64,000 nucleotides of DNA from Cryptomeria japonica (GCF_030272615.1 NC_081413.1:551951136-552015135), one strand, 5' to 3'; counted from the stretch's first letter, positions 1-11,575 are shown. Program-made: numbers and translations. The notes: generated by a model from the sequence alone, not told the origin.

Positions 1-769
1 TTTTGTGGTGATGCCCTAGGTATATTATATGTCTTGTATAGTGAAAGTTGATGCTTTCATGTAGGGTTTCGATGAAAGAAAATTCCTACTGAGTGGATGA
101 AGGTTTGTAAATAATTTTCAGACATATTTTGACATGTTTGAGGTATTGGAAAAGTGGTTTGAGATCCGGAGATAAGAGTTCCAATAAACCTTCATTGTAA
201 GTAAGCTTAGAAGGCCTAAACTATGAGATTGGTCTGTGAGGTGAATTTGTGAGGGTACCCACTGATAAAAGTTATGGATTTTGTTTATTTTAACCCTTCC
301 TAGGTTATTGGGGTAAATAATTTTGTTTGGGGGAGTATTTAGAGGGTAGGTGCTTTGTAAAAGTGGCCTAATTGAGCCTAGTCACAAAACGAGACAGTCA
401 ATTATAGATCTACACTTTACAAAAGGGTATCCAAAAAGATTCTTACCTTGTTGATATTAGGTATGGGTCAAAAGTTATTAGTAGAATAGTAATTATGGAG
501 GGCTACTAGGAAAGTGCTATGGTTTTGAAGGACAAATCAAAGAACTAGGTCAAACGGTTCATGTCAGTGGTTGAGGGGTGTTGTCATGATGCCAAAACCC
601 TTTTTAGCAAAATTTTGAGTCATCATTAAAGTTTGGGCCATTTTTTTTCAAGGTGTGAAGGGATGGTGAGTAGGCAAGGTGAGTTGGGAGAAAGATCTCC
701 CTTTGGAACCTCATGAGCACTTTTAGGGAATTGTTTTGAGTTGTTTCTAACATCCTTGAGCCCTCTGCA
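1..769 (+). repeat. Possible left-truncated LTR of a gypsy element
   Basis: No reading frame of note is present. The stretch ends in a CA dinucleotide followed a few bases later by TGGTATCAGATC, which resembles the initiator-Met-tRNA primer site that follows many plant LTRs. A gypsy retropepsin fragment begins about 130 bases further on. I infer that this is the 5' LTR of that gypsy element, cut by the window edge. No second LTR copy was found, so the call is weak; plain intergenic sequence is the alternative. Confidence 0.3.
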
Positions 770-775
770 TAAAAT

Positions 776-787
776 TGGTATCAGATC
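776..787 (+). promoter_or_regulatory. Degenerate primer-binding-site-like sequence
   Basis: TGGTATCAGATC matches the usual plant primer site TGGTATCAGAGC except near its end. It lies between the possible LTR and the retropepsin remnant. The gag region that should follow is missing, since only about 110 bases separate it from protease coding sequence. Confidence 0.3.
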
Positions 788-900
788 TTAGGGAGGAGAT
801 ATCTTGGAGGAGATAGATTGAAGTTTTCATAGAAGAAGGTTGGAAGTTGAAGGACAATATGACAAAAGAGAAGGAGATGCTGCAAAGGTAGGCAATTTTC

Positions 901-1118
901 AGAAATCGATGCAAGTGTAATGACAAGATATGTAATGTAATGGTAGAGTTTGGTAGTTTAGATAATATGGTATCACAAGAGATGGTTGAAAATTTGGATT
1001 TGGAAAGGTTACCTCATGAGAATCCTTATTATATTTCTTGGTTGAATGGTGAACATTCTCTTTTGGTTAAGGAGCAAGCTTTTGTTGAGTTTCATATTAG
1101 TGGCTATAGAGTTAGGCT
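901..1118 (+). pseudogene. Gypsy retropepsin remnant, N-terminal half
   Basis: The frame reads through the zone that precedes and includes the aspartic-protease active site of Ty3/gypsy Pol, with the typical run 'CNDKICNV' and later 'PYYISWLNGEH'. The position that normally reads Asp-Ser/Gly-Gly is VEFGS, so the catalytic Asp is gone and the enzyme would be dead. The frame stops being gypsy exactly at 1118, where a copia LTR begins, and resumes at 7895. The element also seems to lack gag, because primer-site-like sequence lies just upstream. The family call rests on motif recognition and on the clean continuation across the insertion. Confidence 0.7.
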
Positions 1119-2223
1119 TGCTGGTATTATGGATGTGTTGCATTAGTTTTGTCATTGATGTCAACACTTATCCTTTTGGAGATCTTTGGTTATGTTGAAC
1201 CAACACATTATGTTCACCGGCAAGTTTAGTGACTTATGCACAATCATTGGTATATTGTTCACCGGCAGGTTATATTATTCACCGACACTGAGGATGACTT
1301 GTTATCATCTGGAGATCACTTGCTTATGTCAAAGATATGATTTGGATACTTAGTTTTGGTATTTTGGTTATTGGTCTAATCGGGTTGATATATTTGCTGT
1401 TACCAACAAATTGGTCTAGGTTATGGACTGATATGCATTATCTATTCCAGATCAGCACGACACGTTATGGAGATGATTTATTGATTGGATATTGTTGTAA
1501 ATGTATTTAGCCGACATGATGCATCACATCTTGACCTATTTGTAATTGATTTAATTGTCACATTCTTAGTGAGCCGACCTACACATTTGGTCTTAGGTTT
1601 TGGTATATATGTAAGATCTCAATTAATGAGATAGATGTAGTAGCACATGAGAGAATGCAACAATACATGGTATATGGTATTATAACATGGTATGTGTGAA
1701 TATTGAAGATCATATGAGTAGACCATAGAGAAGGTTCAAGGAAGGTTTGAAAGTGATTATCAAAGCTTAACCAATACTGAATCTAGCATTGGAGATACTA
1801 ATTTGAGCAATGCATTATCATTGGATTTAACCATCCAATTGTAGTCAGTGTGACTCCTATTTTGTGATTGAGCAGTGAACTCTAGGCAGTTGGCCTTTCT
1901 ACATGTGTAGACCCCATTTGTATACACATACTATCTGTAGTAATATCATTTGATTGTGGGTAAGGTTTTCCAATGCTGTTTTTCCCCTTATAGTGTTTCC
2001 ACGTACAAATCTATGTGTTATGTGTTGTGGATGTTGTTTCTCTTTCTATTTCATGCATTAAGTTTCACCGATATTGATATTAACTATTAATTTGTTAACC
2101 AACATTAAGTTTGGTTTATGAGTATAATGTATCAAGTTTGATTAAGTTATATTTGGGTTGAAATTCATAGTCAAGTGATTCACCCCCCCCCCCCCCCTCT
2201 CAGTTTCCTCCCGGGTCCTAACA
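1119..2223 (+). repeat. 5' LTR of copia element
   Basis: The LTR begins TGCTGGTATTATGG, where the 3' copy has TGTTGG, and ends TCCTAACA directly before the primer site. A TATA-like TATATATG lies at about 1604-1611 and matches the same spot in the 3' LTR. A run of 15 C at 2183-2197 near the end is broken by a T and a G in the 3' copy. The sequence GGTATTATGGATGTG is repeated at the start of the other LTR. Confidence 0.92.
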
Positions 2224-2225
2224 AT

Positions 2226-2237
2226 TGGTATCAGAGC
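2226..2237 (+). promoter_or_regulatory. Primer binding site (initiator Met-tRNA)
   Basis: TGGTATCAGAGC, two bases after the 5' LTR end, is the standard complement of the plant initiator methionine tRNA 3' end used to prime reverse transcription. Confidence 0.9.
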
Positions 2238-2280
2238 CTAGTCCTCTTTTTGCAGAAGTCTAATAGCTTGAGGAGATTCT

Positions 2281-3369
2281 ATGGCAACAAACTTTTTCAG
2301 GAAGGACAGTCTGAAACTTGATGGAACTAACTATGGTATATGGAAGATCAGAATGGAGACTCATCTAAATTACATTGGAAGAGACATATGGTATATTACA
2401 AATATTTTCTATGTTGGTCCTACACCAAATCAACCTAATTCACCAACATTGGGTAAAGATCAAGATAATGATTGCAAAGAAAGAGAAGCACTTTTGAGTG
2501 CCTTGTTAGATCAACAAATTATGAGATTATCATATCGATCTACTGCTAAAGATATTTGGGATAAATTAGAGACATTTAATGAAGGAGATACCACTGTCAA
2601 AATTGTAAAATTGGAATGCTTCCGAGTCAGGCATGAAAATCTGAAAATGGAAGAAGATGAAATAATTTTTGTTTTTACGGAAAGGATTAATACAATTATT
2701 TTGGGAATACAATGTTGTGGAGGATCCTTAAGTGAAGATGAAATTGTTTCTAAAATTTTAAGAGCTTTTCCACCGGCATACAAAATGAAAGTAACTACTA
2801 TTAATGAGTTGAGAACAATGCCTAATACATCAGTATCTAGAGATACCTTGGTTGGAAAACTTTCAACATTTGAGCTTGAGAGATTTGGTCCTATTGTTAC
2901 AATTAAGATAGAGTTAACCTTCAAAGCATCGTCATCTGGAGCATCATCATCATCATCTGACAAATCTGATTGGAAAACACTTTATGCAAGAGAACTTGAA
3001 GATATCAGAAGGGAAAATGAAGAACTGGAAGAACTTGAAGCACTATTTGCAAGGAAAATGCCTAAAGGTCCTATTGGAAGTAAGTACAAAGGTAAAGCAC
3101 CATTTAAATGTTTTAACTGCATTAAAGTTGGTCATATGGCATCTAGATGTCCTGATAGACATGCAAGATTGAGAGACGAAGCTAAAAGAACATATAAGTC
3201 TAACCCTGAATGTCAGAGATATAAATTTAAGAAGAATAGAGACAAATCATGTTACTATGCTGATGAAGGAGTTACTGATGATTCTGATAAGGAACCGACA
3301 TACAATGGATGGGATTTTGTTGCAATAAAAGAAGATCAATCGACACCTAATGTTCCACCGGTAGAGTAG
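2281..3369 (+). pseudogene. gag: Copia gag (capsid and nucleocapsid)
   Basis: This is a 362-residue frame starting at the first ATG after the primer site. The N-terminus 'LKLDGTNYGIWKIRM' is the classic copia gag opening. The middle carries the UBN2-type gag domain with the conserved run 'ILRAFPPAYKMKV'. A CCHC zinc knuckle (CX2CX4HX4C) sits at about residues 277-290. The frame ends in TAG at 3367-3369, but the same frame continues into protease, so the stop interrupts an originally single gag-pol polyprotein. Gag would package the element RNA into cytoplasmic particles. The segment itself is open, so a Gag protein could still be made in principle. Confidence 0.9.
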
Positions 3370-4989
3370 GCCCTGACAGCTAAAATTGAAGAAAATGATG
3401 AATGGATTATAGATTTCAGATGTTCACATCACATGACTGGTGATAAAAGTAAACTCTTATCTTTTTAGGAATACAATGGAGGTCTAGTAAGATTTGGCGA
3501 TGATAAATCTTGTTTGATCAAAGGAAAAGGCACTATATCTTTTGATGGTAAGCACAATACTGACAACATTTATTATGTTGAGGGTTTGAAGCATAATCTT
3601 TTGAGTGTTGGTCAATTAGTTGAAAAAGGATTTCAGTTACAATTCAAGAATGGTAAATGCAAAATCATGAATAGAACTAGTTTGGAGATTGCAACTGGTA
3701 ATCAAACTAGAGGTAATATCTTTCATTTGAATAACAGTGAAAAGACATGCTTAATTGCACATATTGATGAAAGTTGGTTATGGCATAAGAGACTTTGTCA
3801 TGTGAATTTTGATTGCATTGTAAAGATCAGTTCATCTAAGACAGTAAGGGATTTACCTAAGATTGTGAAACCTCATAATCCGGTATTTAAGGATTGTCAA
3901 ATGGGAAAGCAAGTTAGAACAACTTTTAAGAGTATTTATGAAAAATTCAATAATGTTATTGATTTAATTCATACTGACTTGTGTGGTCTGGTAAGAACAA
4001 GAAGTCTATAGGGAGATAGATACTTTATGCTAATTATTGATGATTATTCTAGAATGTGTTGGGTTACTTTTCTCAGGGAGAAATTAGAAGCTTTTGGGAA
4101 ATTAAAACTATTCAAGGCAATGGTAGAGAATGAAACCGGTAAGAAAATCAAATGTTTGAGATCAGATCAAGGAGTCGAATTTACACCTAAGGAGTTTAAT
4201 ACATTCTATGAAGTGAATGGAATCAAAAGACAACTATAAGCACCTCAGACACCTCAGCAGAATGGAATTGTGGAAAGGAAGAATATAACTATTCTGGATG
4301 CAGCTAGAAGCATGATATTGGAAGCAAATCTACCTCATGTGTACTAGAGAGAAGCAGTGAATACAACGGTTTACACTTTCAATGGAGTTCACATCAAAGG
4401 TGAAACCAGTAAGACCCCTTATGAACTATGGTTTTGTAATACTCCCACTCTTAAATATTTCAAAATATTTGGAAGCAAATGTTATATTAGGAGAGATGAG
4501 TATGTTGGTAAATTTGATCCTAGATGTGATGAAGGAATATTTCTTGGTTATTCATCTAAGAGCAAGGCATATAGATGTTTTAATAAAAGATTGCAGAAAA
4601 TCATTGAGAGTGCTAATGTGAAGATAGATGAATAATTTAGAGGAAATTCAAGATCAATAGATTCTAAACTGACAGTTGAGATGATCATAAATGAACCAAT
4701 ATAGAGTGCATTAGTACAAAATGTGGATCCAGTCACACTGGCATCATCAGATAATTCCATAGTGACTGAAGAACAACAACAAGTGAACACACCCAGGTAT
4801 GTAAGACTGAATCACTCTGAAAGTCAGATAATTGTGAATAAGTATCAAGGTGTAATGACAAGAAGAAGACTGGCAAATAAAGAAGTATGTTTAATTTCTC
4901 AAATTGAACTAGCATTTGTTATTGAAGCATGTGAAGATAAATTTTGGATTAAAGCTAGGGAAGATGAACTAGAACAAATTGAAAAGAAC
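3370..4989 (+). pseudogene. pol: Copia protease and integrase, broken
   Basis: In the gag frame, protease shows 'WIIDFRCSHHMTGD'. The active-site Asp is kept but the normal DSG is DFR, which should abolish activity. The GAG-pre-integrase region follows (WHKRLCHVNF), with the first Cys of the zinc-binding pair replaced by Phe (VFKDCQ). The integrase core retains all three acidic residues: Asp in HTDLCG (about 3976), Asp in RSDQG (about 4165) and Glu in VERKN (about 4273). In-frame stops lie at 3466, 4009, 4237, near 4346, at 4633 and near 4702. Near 4985-4995 a one-base loss moves the frame, which resumes as RT. Confidence 0.88.
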
Positions 4990-6439
4990 AATCATGGACA
5001 TTAGTTCCCCAGTCTAAAGACAAAAATGTAATTGTAACTAAATGGGTATTTAGAAATAAATTTAATGAAGATGGTAAGGTGATTAGGAACAAAGCAATAT
5101 TAGTGTGTAAAGGATATTCACAGAAAGAAGGAATTGATTATAATGAAACCTTTGCACCGGTAGCTAGAATTGAGGCACTCAGGTTATTTCTTGCATTTGC
5201 AGCACATAAGAGCTATAAAGTATATCAAATGGATGCAAAATATCCATTTCTGAATGGTGATCTTGAAGAGTAAGTTTACATTGAACAACCCAATGGATTT
5301 TTATTAACAAATAATGAAGATATGGTTTGCAAATTAAGGAAAGCTTTGTATGGATTGAAGCAAGCTCCTAGAGCTTGGTATGCTAGATTAGACAAATATC
5401 TTTTGAAGCTTGGTTACACTAAAGGTAATGCTGACAACAACTTATATTTCAAAGTGACTAATGATGGCATCTTGGTTATTGAAGTTTTTGTTGATGATAT
5501 CATTTTTGGAGGAGAAGATGGATTGTGTAAAGATTTTGCTAATAAGATGCAGGAAGAATTTGAAATGTCTATGATTGGGGAGATCAAATTCTTTTTAGGA
5601 TTGTAGAATTCATAGACTGATAAAGGTATATTCATATGTCAAACAAAGTACTTGAAGGAACTACTGAATAAATTTGGTATGGAAAACTCTAAACCGGTAA
5701 GTACTCCTATGACTACAATTGATAAATTGACATTGAAGGATGATTCAACTCCCATTAATCCGACAAGATACAAATATATGATTGGAGGTTTACTTTATTT
5801 GACACAAATAAGACCTGATATAATGATTGTAGTATGTATTGTTTCAAGATTCCATAGTAATCCTAAAGAAAATCATGAATCAGCAGTGAAAATGATTTTT
5901 TCGATATCTACAAGGCACAACAAATCTTGGTTTATGGTATCCTAAAGATGAAATTTTTTATTTATGTGCATACACTGATGCGAATTGGGTAGGAGATGTA
6001 GATGACAGAAAGAGCACCACTAGCGGAGCAATCTTTCTTGGTACCAGATTGATTTCATGGTTGAGCAAGAAACAGAGTTGTACATCATTATCAACAACAG
6101 AATCAGAATATGTTGCAACAACAACTAATTGTACTCAAGTATTATGGATTAAGCAAATGTTGAAGGACAAAGGTAAAATGCAAAGAACCTATAATCATTT
6201 ATTGTGATAATTGAGCAACAATTGATATATCAAAGAATCCAGTATTTCACTCTAAGACTAAACATGTTTCTATCAAATATAATTTTCTGAAAGAGAATGT
6301 TGAAGCAAAAGAAGTAACATTAGTTTATGTGAATACAAAAGAGCAGATTGCAGATATCTTTATTAAGCCTTTACCTAAGGAAACTTTTGAATATCTTAGA
6401 GAGCATCTTGGGGCAATACCTTCACCAATAGAGACTTAG
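4990..6439 (+). pseudogene. pol: Copia reverse transcriptase and RNase H, broken
   Basis: After the frameshift the frame reads '[15 protein letters not shown]', the standard start of copia RT (RVT_2). Hallmarks follow: '[16 protein letters not shown]', 'LYGLKQAPRAWY' and the catalytic 'FVDDIIFGG' near 5490. Stops occur at 5271 (a single change from Glu), at 5604 and soon after. A second frame change near 5900 leads into RNase H ('YTDANWVGDVDDRKSTTSG', 'ESEYVA') and the C-terminal 'ADIFIKPLPKETFEYL'. The polyprotein ends with TAG at 6437-6439. The domain order integrase before RT is diagnostic of Ty1/copia. Confidence 0.9.
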
Positions 6440-6828
6440 ACAGTTGAAGATTGACATCAAACCGATATAAATTAACAAAGAAACCTTTTTTTGGCTTTGA
6501 TGGAGGAGAGCTACTTCTCAGGGGGAGTAGTTGGTTATAACAATTGGTTATTGTAATTGGTTATATGAGTTGGTTGTATGTTCTAGTAATTGTACTACTT
6601 TGGCATTTGATGTGAAAGGGGGAGAGATGTCTATGGAAAAAAATTGTATTTAGGAAACATTATCCTAGGGGGAGAGATTATTCATTGGGGGAGAGATATA
6701 TACTCTCTACATTTTGGTTTTGATTTCTGGTATTGATCTATTGTAGAGATTGTTAGTTTTTGGCATTCTTTTTTTGGCACTTAGATGTTTTTCCATCTTG
6801 TGTTGCCATCAATGCCAAAGGGGGAAAT
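6440..6828 (+). other. Copia 3' untranslated region with repeated G-tracts and polypurine tract
   Basis: No gene is present. Four polypurine-tract-like GGGGGAG copies occur near 6521, 6613, 6668 and 6685, before the tract next to the LTR, AAAGGGGGAAA at 6817-6827. The last copy should prime plus-strand DNA synthesis. The earlier ones are spaced over about 170 bases and could be extra priming sites. Confidence 0.75.
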
Positions 6829-7889
6829 TGTTGGTATTATGGATGTGTTGCATTAGTTTTATCATTGATGTAAACACTTATCCTTCTAGAGATCTTTGGT
6901 TATGTTGAACCGACACATTATGTTCACTAGCAAGTTCAGTGACTTATGCATAGTCACCAGTATATTGTTCACTGACATTGAGGATGACTTGTTATCATCT
7001 GGAGATCACTTGGTTATGTCGAAGACATGGTTTGAATACTTGATTTTGGTATTTTGGTTATTTGTCTAATCGGTTTGACATATTTGTTGTTACTGACAAA
7101 TTGGTCTAGGTTATGGACCGGTATGCATTATCTATTCCAGATCAGCACGACATGTTATGGAGATGATTTATTGATTGGATATTGTTGTAAATGTATTGAG
7201 ACGACATGATGCATCACATCTTGACTTATTTGTAATTGATTTAATTGTAATATTCTTAGTGAGATGACCTACACATTTGGTCTTAGGTTTTGGTATATAT
7301 GTAAGATCTCAATTGATGAGATAGATGTAGTAGAAGAGGAGAGAATGTAACCGTACATGATATATGGTATTATAACATGGTATGTACGAATATTGAAGAT
7401 CATATGAGCAGACCATAGAGAAGGTTCAAGGAAGGTTTGAAGGTGATTATCAGAGCTAAACTGGTACTGAATCCAACATTGGAGATGCTACATTGAACAA
7501 TACATTATCATTGGATTTAACCATCCAATTGTAGTCAGTGTGACTCATATTTTGTGATTGAGCAGTGAGCTCTAGGCGGCTAGCCTTTCTGCATGTGCAG
7601 ACCCTATTTGTATACACATACTGTTTGCAGTAGTATCATCTGATTGTGGGTAATGTTTCCCACTGTGGTTTTTCCCCTTATAGGATTTCTACGTACAAAT
7701 CTTTGTGTTATGTGTTGTGGATGTTGTTTCTCTTTCTGGTTCATGCATTAAATTTCATCGGTATTGATTAACTATTAATTTGTTAACCGGTATAATGTAT
7801 CAAGTTTGATTAAGTTATATTTGGGTTGAAATTCATAGTCAACTGATTCACCCTGCCCCCCCCTCTTAGTTGCCTCCTGGGTCCTAACA
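6829..7889 (+). repeat. 3' LTR of copia element
   Basis: The LTR starts TGTTGGTATTATGG right after the polypurine tract and ends CCTAACA before the AGGCT target duplication. It matches the 5' LTR throughout but is shorter, missing short segments near 6961 and 7790. The TATA-like TATATATG is at 7294-7301. Confidence 0.92.
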
Positions 7890-8066
7890 AGGCTTCTATG
7901 TGATGTAGTACCTATGAGTGCAGGTCATTTTTTGTTAGGGATACCATGGCAATATGAGAGGCATCCCCTCCATGATGGAAGACAAAATACATATCAGATT
8001 GAGAAGGATGGGATTTCTTTTACATTGACTTCTGATGCTTTACAAAAAGGATTAGAAAATCTGGTT
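7890..8066 (+). pseudogene. Gypsy retropepsin remnant, C-terminal half
   Basis: This continues the frame broken at 1118 by the copia insertion. It reads 'CDVVPMSAGHFLLGIPWQYE', the well-known tail of plant gypsy protease, with the flap and LLG motif before the linker to RT. Joining the two halves at the duplicated AGGCT keeps the frame exactly, which proves the nesting order. It ends where another LTR in reverse orientation begins at about 8067, so the RT part is lost from this location. Confidence 0.82.
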
Positions 8067-8832
8067 TGATGGCAACACACATAAGAACACAAGAAGCAAA
8101 AGTTAGTGTTAGAAACCAAGGATTATTCTAAACAGACATATCAAGAGAGATATTAAGCATGAAATAAAAAGAATACAAACATAAAATAAATAAACTATGC
8201 TCCTCCAAATGCTAACCAAGATACTCATAGTTTCTCCTCCCTTGTTCATCTCCTCTCCAAGTTCCACATGAGTGTAGCTCTCAGCTTTTAGCACTAGCAA
8301 TGGATGCCTATATGGAGATTCAAGATGGTTGAATATGATAAACAAATTCTATGCAAGTGTAGATAGTGATGCTATGAAAAAGCTCCATGCTAATACCAGT
8401 ATAACAACAAAACTCTAAGACTTCCTTCTTTGCTTGAGGTGAAGGGTTCTATTTATAGAAGAAATGGGGAAATGACAGGTTAAGATTGAGAAATCTTAAC
8501 AAGGGTTAGGATTGAAAGATATTCAATCCATGTGAGACTTTCAACCCAATCCCATGTTGACAAGTGTCACCATGAGGAGGCTTGAGAGGAGAGATAAGGA
8601 GCATTAAATTCTTGAGGGGACATGATGGTTACCCTAGGGGGTTGGGTTAGGGTTAGGTTAATGGATATTCCTTTTATCCAAGGGATAAATGAATGTGCAA
8701 GGGTTAAATGGCTACCTTAGTCAAAGAAATAAATGCTTTGAAGAGACCCATGAGTCAAAAGGATGGTTAAGTTAGAGGAAAGTCTCTAACCAAAGGTAAA
8801 AGGTGAGTTAAGCATAAATGGTTATGTAAGAG

Positions 8833-8965
8833 CCTTTAATGGTTTGGAAGACTTTAGAGGTTAACCATTTGAAGACATAAAACCTTTAATGGTTTGGAAG
8901 ACTTTAGAGGTTAACCATTTGAAGACATAAAACCTTTAATGGTTATTGAAGACTTTGGAGGTTTT
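8833..8965. repeat. 50-bp tandem repeat, 2.6 copies
   Basis: Two units (8833-8882 and 8883-8932) are essentially identical and begin CCTTTAATGGTTTGGAAG. A third starts at 8933 and soon diverges. They lie inside the AT-rich LTR. Confidence 0.9.
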
Positions 8966-9309
8966 TGAGAAGTGACTTCTTTTTATTTAGGAATGTGACA
9001 ATGATTAGGATATGATTAGGCTAATTAGAAGGAGTTAGAAGAATCTAGAAGGGATTTAGGCATGGAAGTGGATTTTGTAGAAGAATGCAAGTGGGAGGAA
9101 TTTTGGGATTTTCAATTAAAATAAAATCATTTATTTCAATTAAATGATGTAATTTGCATTTGGATAGATATTTAAATAAATATTAATTTATTTAAATGTG
9201 AATGTGAATTTTGGATTTTATTTAAATAAATCTTAATTTATTTATATGAGAAAAAGGAAGATAAAACATTAAATGCTTGAGGGAAACCATTAAAGGCTTA
9301 GAGGGAAAC

Positions 9310-9492
9310 CATTAAAGGCTTAAGAAGACTCTAGAAAGAAGTCATTAAGTTTGAAGACTTTAAGGAAAATCATTAAATGCTTAAGAAGACTCTAGAAGGA
9401 AGCCATTGAGTTTGAAGACTTTAAGAGAAACCATTAAAGGCTTAAGAAGACTCTAGAAGGAAGCCATTAAGTTTGAAGACTTTAAGGGAAGC
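9310..9492. repeat. 61-bp tandem repeat, three copies
   Basis: Units start at 9310, 9371 and 9432 with CATTAAAGGCTTAAGAAGAC. A partial fourth starts at 9493 and a partial one lies upstream. The copies differ by a few substitutions. They lie in the same LTR as the 50-bp repeat but are unrelated to it in sequence. Confidence 0.88.
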
Positions 9493-9862
9493 CATTAAAG
9501 GTTTGAAGTGGGTGAGGATAATTAAGATTGTTATTTAAAATAGTTGTGCAACTTGCATTTGTAGGAAAAATGTTAATTTATTTAAATGTGAGAGATGAGA
9601 TTTTGGGGGATTCAAATAAATATAAATATTAATTTATTTAAATGCGAGAGAAGATTTAATTAAACAAATATGATTTATTTATTTAATTAATGGTCTAAAT
9701 TTGGTTAAGTGAATTAAATCAAATAAATTGAATAATTTATTTAATTAATAGAAGAAGAGGGTTAAGATGAATTAATTAAATATTAATTATTAATTGATGG
9801 TTAAATAATCAAATAAATACTAAATATTCATTTAATTAAGTGGACAGATTTATGTGACTACA

Positions 9863-11060
9863 TTTGCCCCTCTTTGAGACTGTGCGGTTTTATCGCGTCG
9901 TTTCAAAGAAAGAAAAATAGGTTTGAAGAAATATGCCCCATAAATGTTAATTTAGTGGGTGGTATGTCCCCTCGAGAGATGGGCCAATTTTTTTTGAAAA
10001 ATCGAGCGATCTCTCAAAAAAGAATGAGAAGTGGAGGGGAGGTAGAATAGAAGAAATTAACAATAACGGTGAAAGAATGGAAGAAAAGAGAGTGAATATA
10101 GAGAAACGGCAAGCCAGTGAGTATCTGCAGGTTATGCAGGAGATACGGTGCAAATGTGGTGTTGTGCTTTTGATTGAGGCTATATAATTGATCAAAATGG
10201 TTGGACAATCTGGTGCAATTGTTTAAATTGCCCCAGTCGAGTCAAAGCGTGATAGTTGATGTCATTTATTCGCTTGGATAGGATAAAGTCTGAGTAAGTG
10301 AATCAAAGTGACCTGTTGAGACTTAGACAATTGATGTAATTGCCCGATGAAGTCAAGGTATATGACGCAAAATACTCCTTGAGACTTAGACAATTGATGT
10401 AATTGTCCATTGGATTGTGTTTGATTGGTTGATCAATTGGTAGTGTTTACGTTGTAGGTTGGTTGTGGTGAATCATAGCAACCCCGTTGAGACTAGGTCA
10501 TTATGAGAAATGCTTGTTGTAGTCTAGGTGTGCCATGATTGATTACCTGTTGAGACCCGAAGATACTTGATCAGAGTATCTGTTGATAGTCTAGGTGTGC
10601 GTGAGTCGATTTACCTGTGTGGTTAGAGTAACTTGCTTGATTGGGTTGATGGGAAATGATGTAGGGTATGCAATGTTGATTATCGAGATGGGGAGGGTGA
10701 GGGGGGTTCAATGTTAGATAGAAGAAATGGAGGACCTATGACTCATTCCTATGGAAGAAGAGGAAAATAGAGTATTCATTGTCATTACTATGTATGCATG
10801 ATATGCATCTATTATGAATGTATGGATGGATGGAATGCAAAGGAATGCAATATATACAAATGAGATGGAATGACGATCCATAGTGCTTTTATTTTTCATC
10901 ATTGAGCATGGTAGTATCAATCTTGAACGAGGCAGTAGGAACCATGTTTGGAACATTGTACCTATAAGCAAGTAATATAGATAAAGAATATGGACTATCC
11001 ATAATGGTTCATGCTCATATGGTGGAGGTATACTAAAAGCAAATAAAAAAAAAAAAAAAA
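9863..11060 (-). other. Internal remnant of the minus-strand AT-rich element, no gene
   Basis: A purine tract adjoins the LTR at 9863-9880 (minus strand). Beyond it the phrase TTGAGACTTAGACAATTGAT occurs twice (near 10317 and 10379) among looser repeats of 'GTTGAGAC..'. No gag or pol motif is visible in either strand. The stretch ends in a run of A at about 11044-11062. This is probably the 3' untranslated part of the element. Confidence 0.4.
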
Positions 11061-11407
11061 AATAATGAAGCCAAATGTCCCTTTTCTTAATAATCAATGG
11101 CTGCTTATTTTAAGTTCCTCCTCTTTTTACAGCCTATTTTCAAAAGATTTGAAGTTTTCCTTTACTTTCACTAAGAATAAAATAGGCTTAGTCACATCTT
11201 ATGATATTAAGAAACCTTTTTTCAGAATTGCATGTATACTTTCATTGCAGTTTATAAATCCTAGATTTGAAACCCCTAACCAAAACTTCAGAATAAATTG
11301 ACCCTTTCTAGTCCATATGCACAAGGAGAACTGATGACCAGATTATTTCATACTTGACCAGGATTTAGTTTTACAATATACATAAGGAGAACTAAATCCT
11401 GCATAAG

Positions 11408-11575
11408 ATGGCCAAAAATTTCTACTCTTGCTGCGGCTTACTCTCCCCTTCAGCTCCAAAATTTTTTGAACAAGAAGCCACTATGACTGATTTTAAGAAT
11501 TTTATAGAAAAATTCAATTATATAAGTCAAATTCATGGTCTAATTCCAGTTTTAGAAGAGCTTTTGAAGATTGGG
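11408..11575 (+). CDS. Duplicate first exon of the NLR gene (upstream copy)
   Basis: This is a 56-codon frame with a true ATG that ends at a good donor (GGG|GTAAGT). Its last part, 'ISQIHGLIPVLEELLKIG', is a close match to the exon ending at 13520 ('ISQIEGLIPVLEELLKIA'), and both end in phase 0 before the same GTAA.TTATC sequence. The N-terminus is 'MAKNFYSCCG', with two adjacent cysteines that could be lipidated. Either this is the real first exon and the nearer copy is a relic, or the two are alternative first exons with separate promoters. Transcript data would settle it. Confidence 0.5.

Larger units (their letters stand above)
1119..7889 (+). mobile_element. Ty1/copia LTR retrotransposon, complete but decayed
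   Basis: Two related LTRs (1119-2223 and 6829-7889) flank a primer site, gag, protease, integrase, RT and RNase H in the order that defines Ty1/copia, and a polypurine tract. The 5-bp duplication AGGCT (1114-1118 and 7890-7894) marks the insertion. It landed inside a gypsy retropepsin reading frame that continues on the other side. At least ten in-frame stops and two or more frameshifts make it non-autonomous. The LTRs differ by many substitutions and some indels of 10-20 bases, so the insertion is not recent. Confidence 0.93.
8067..9862 (-). repeat. AT-rich gypsy LTR, reverse strand, with internal tandem repeats
   Basis: Read on the minus strand it starts TGTAGTCACATAAATC at 9862, directly after a purine tract (AAAGAGGGGCAAA), and ends near 8067 in TGCCATCA. 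Its internal order (long AATTTATTTAA stretches, then repeats around 'CCATTAATGG', then 'ATGTTGACA' and a TATAAATAGA box at 8450-8457) matches the solo LTR at 54986-56434 on the other strand, so both belong to one family. It would be the 3' LTR of an element whose body lies to the right. No protein-coding sequence was recognised in it. Confidence 0.7.

Noticed and set aside
2183-2197. Run of 15 C in the copia 5' LTR as a possible functional tract
   Set aside because: It is a length-variable homopolymer; the 3' LTR has an interrupted, shorter version.
8833-9492. Tandem repeats as a CRISPR-like or satellite array
   Set aside because: Units are directly adjacent with no spacers, few in number, and lie inside a plant LTR.
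10714-11097. 127-codon minus frame near the poly-A run
   Set aside because: Hydrophobic low-complexity text with no recognised family; it overlaps gene-free remnant sequence.
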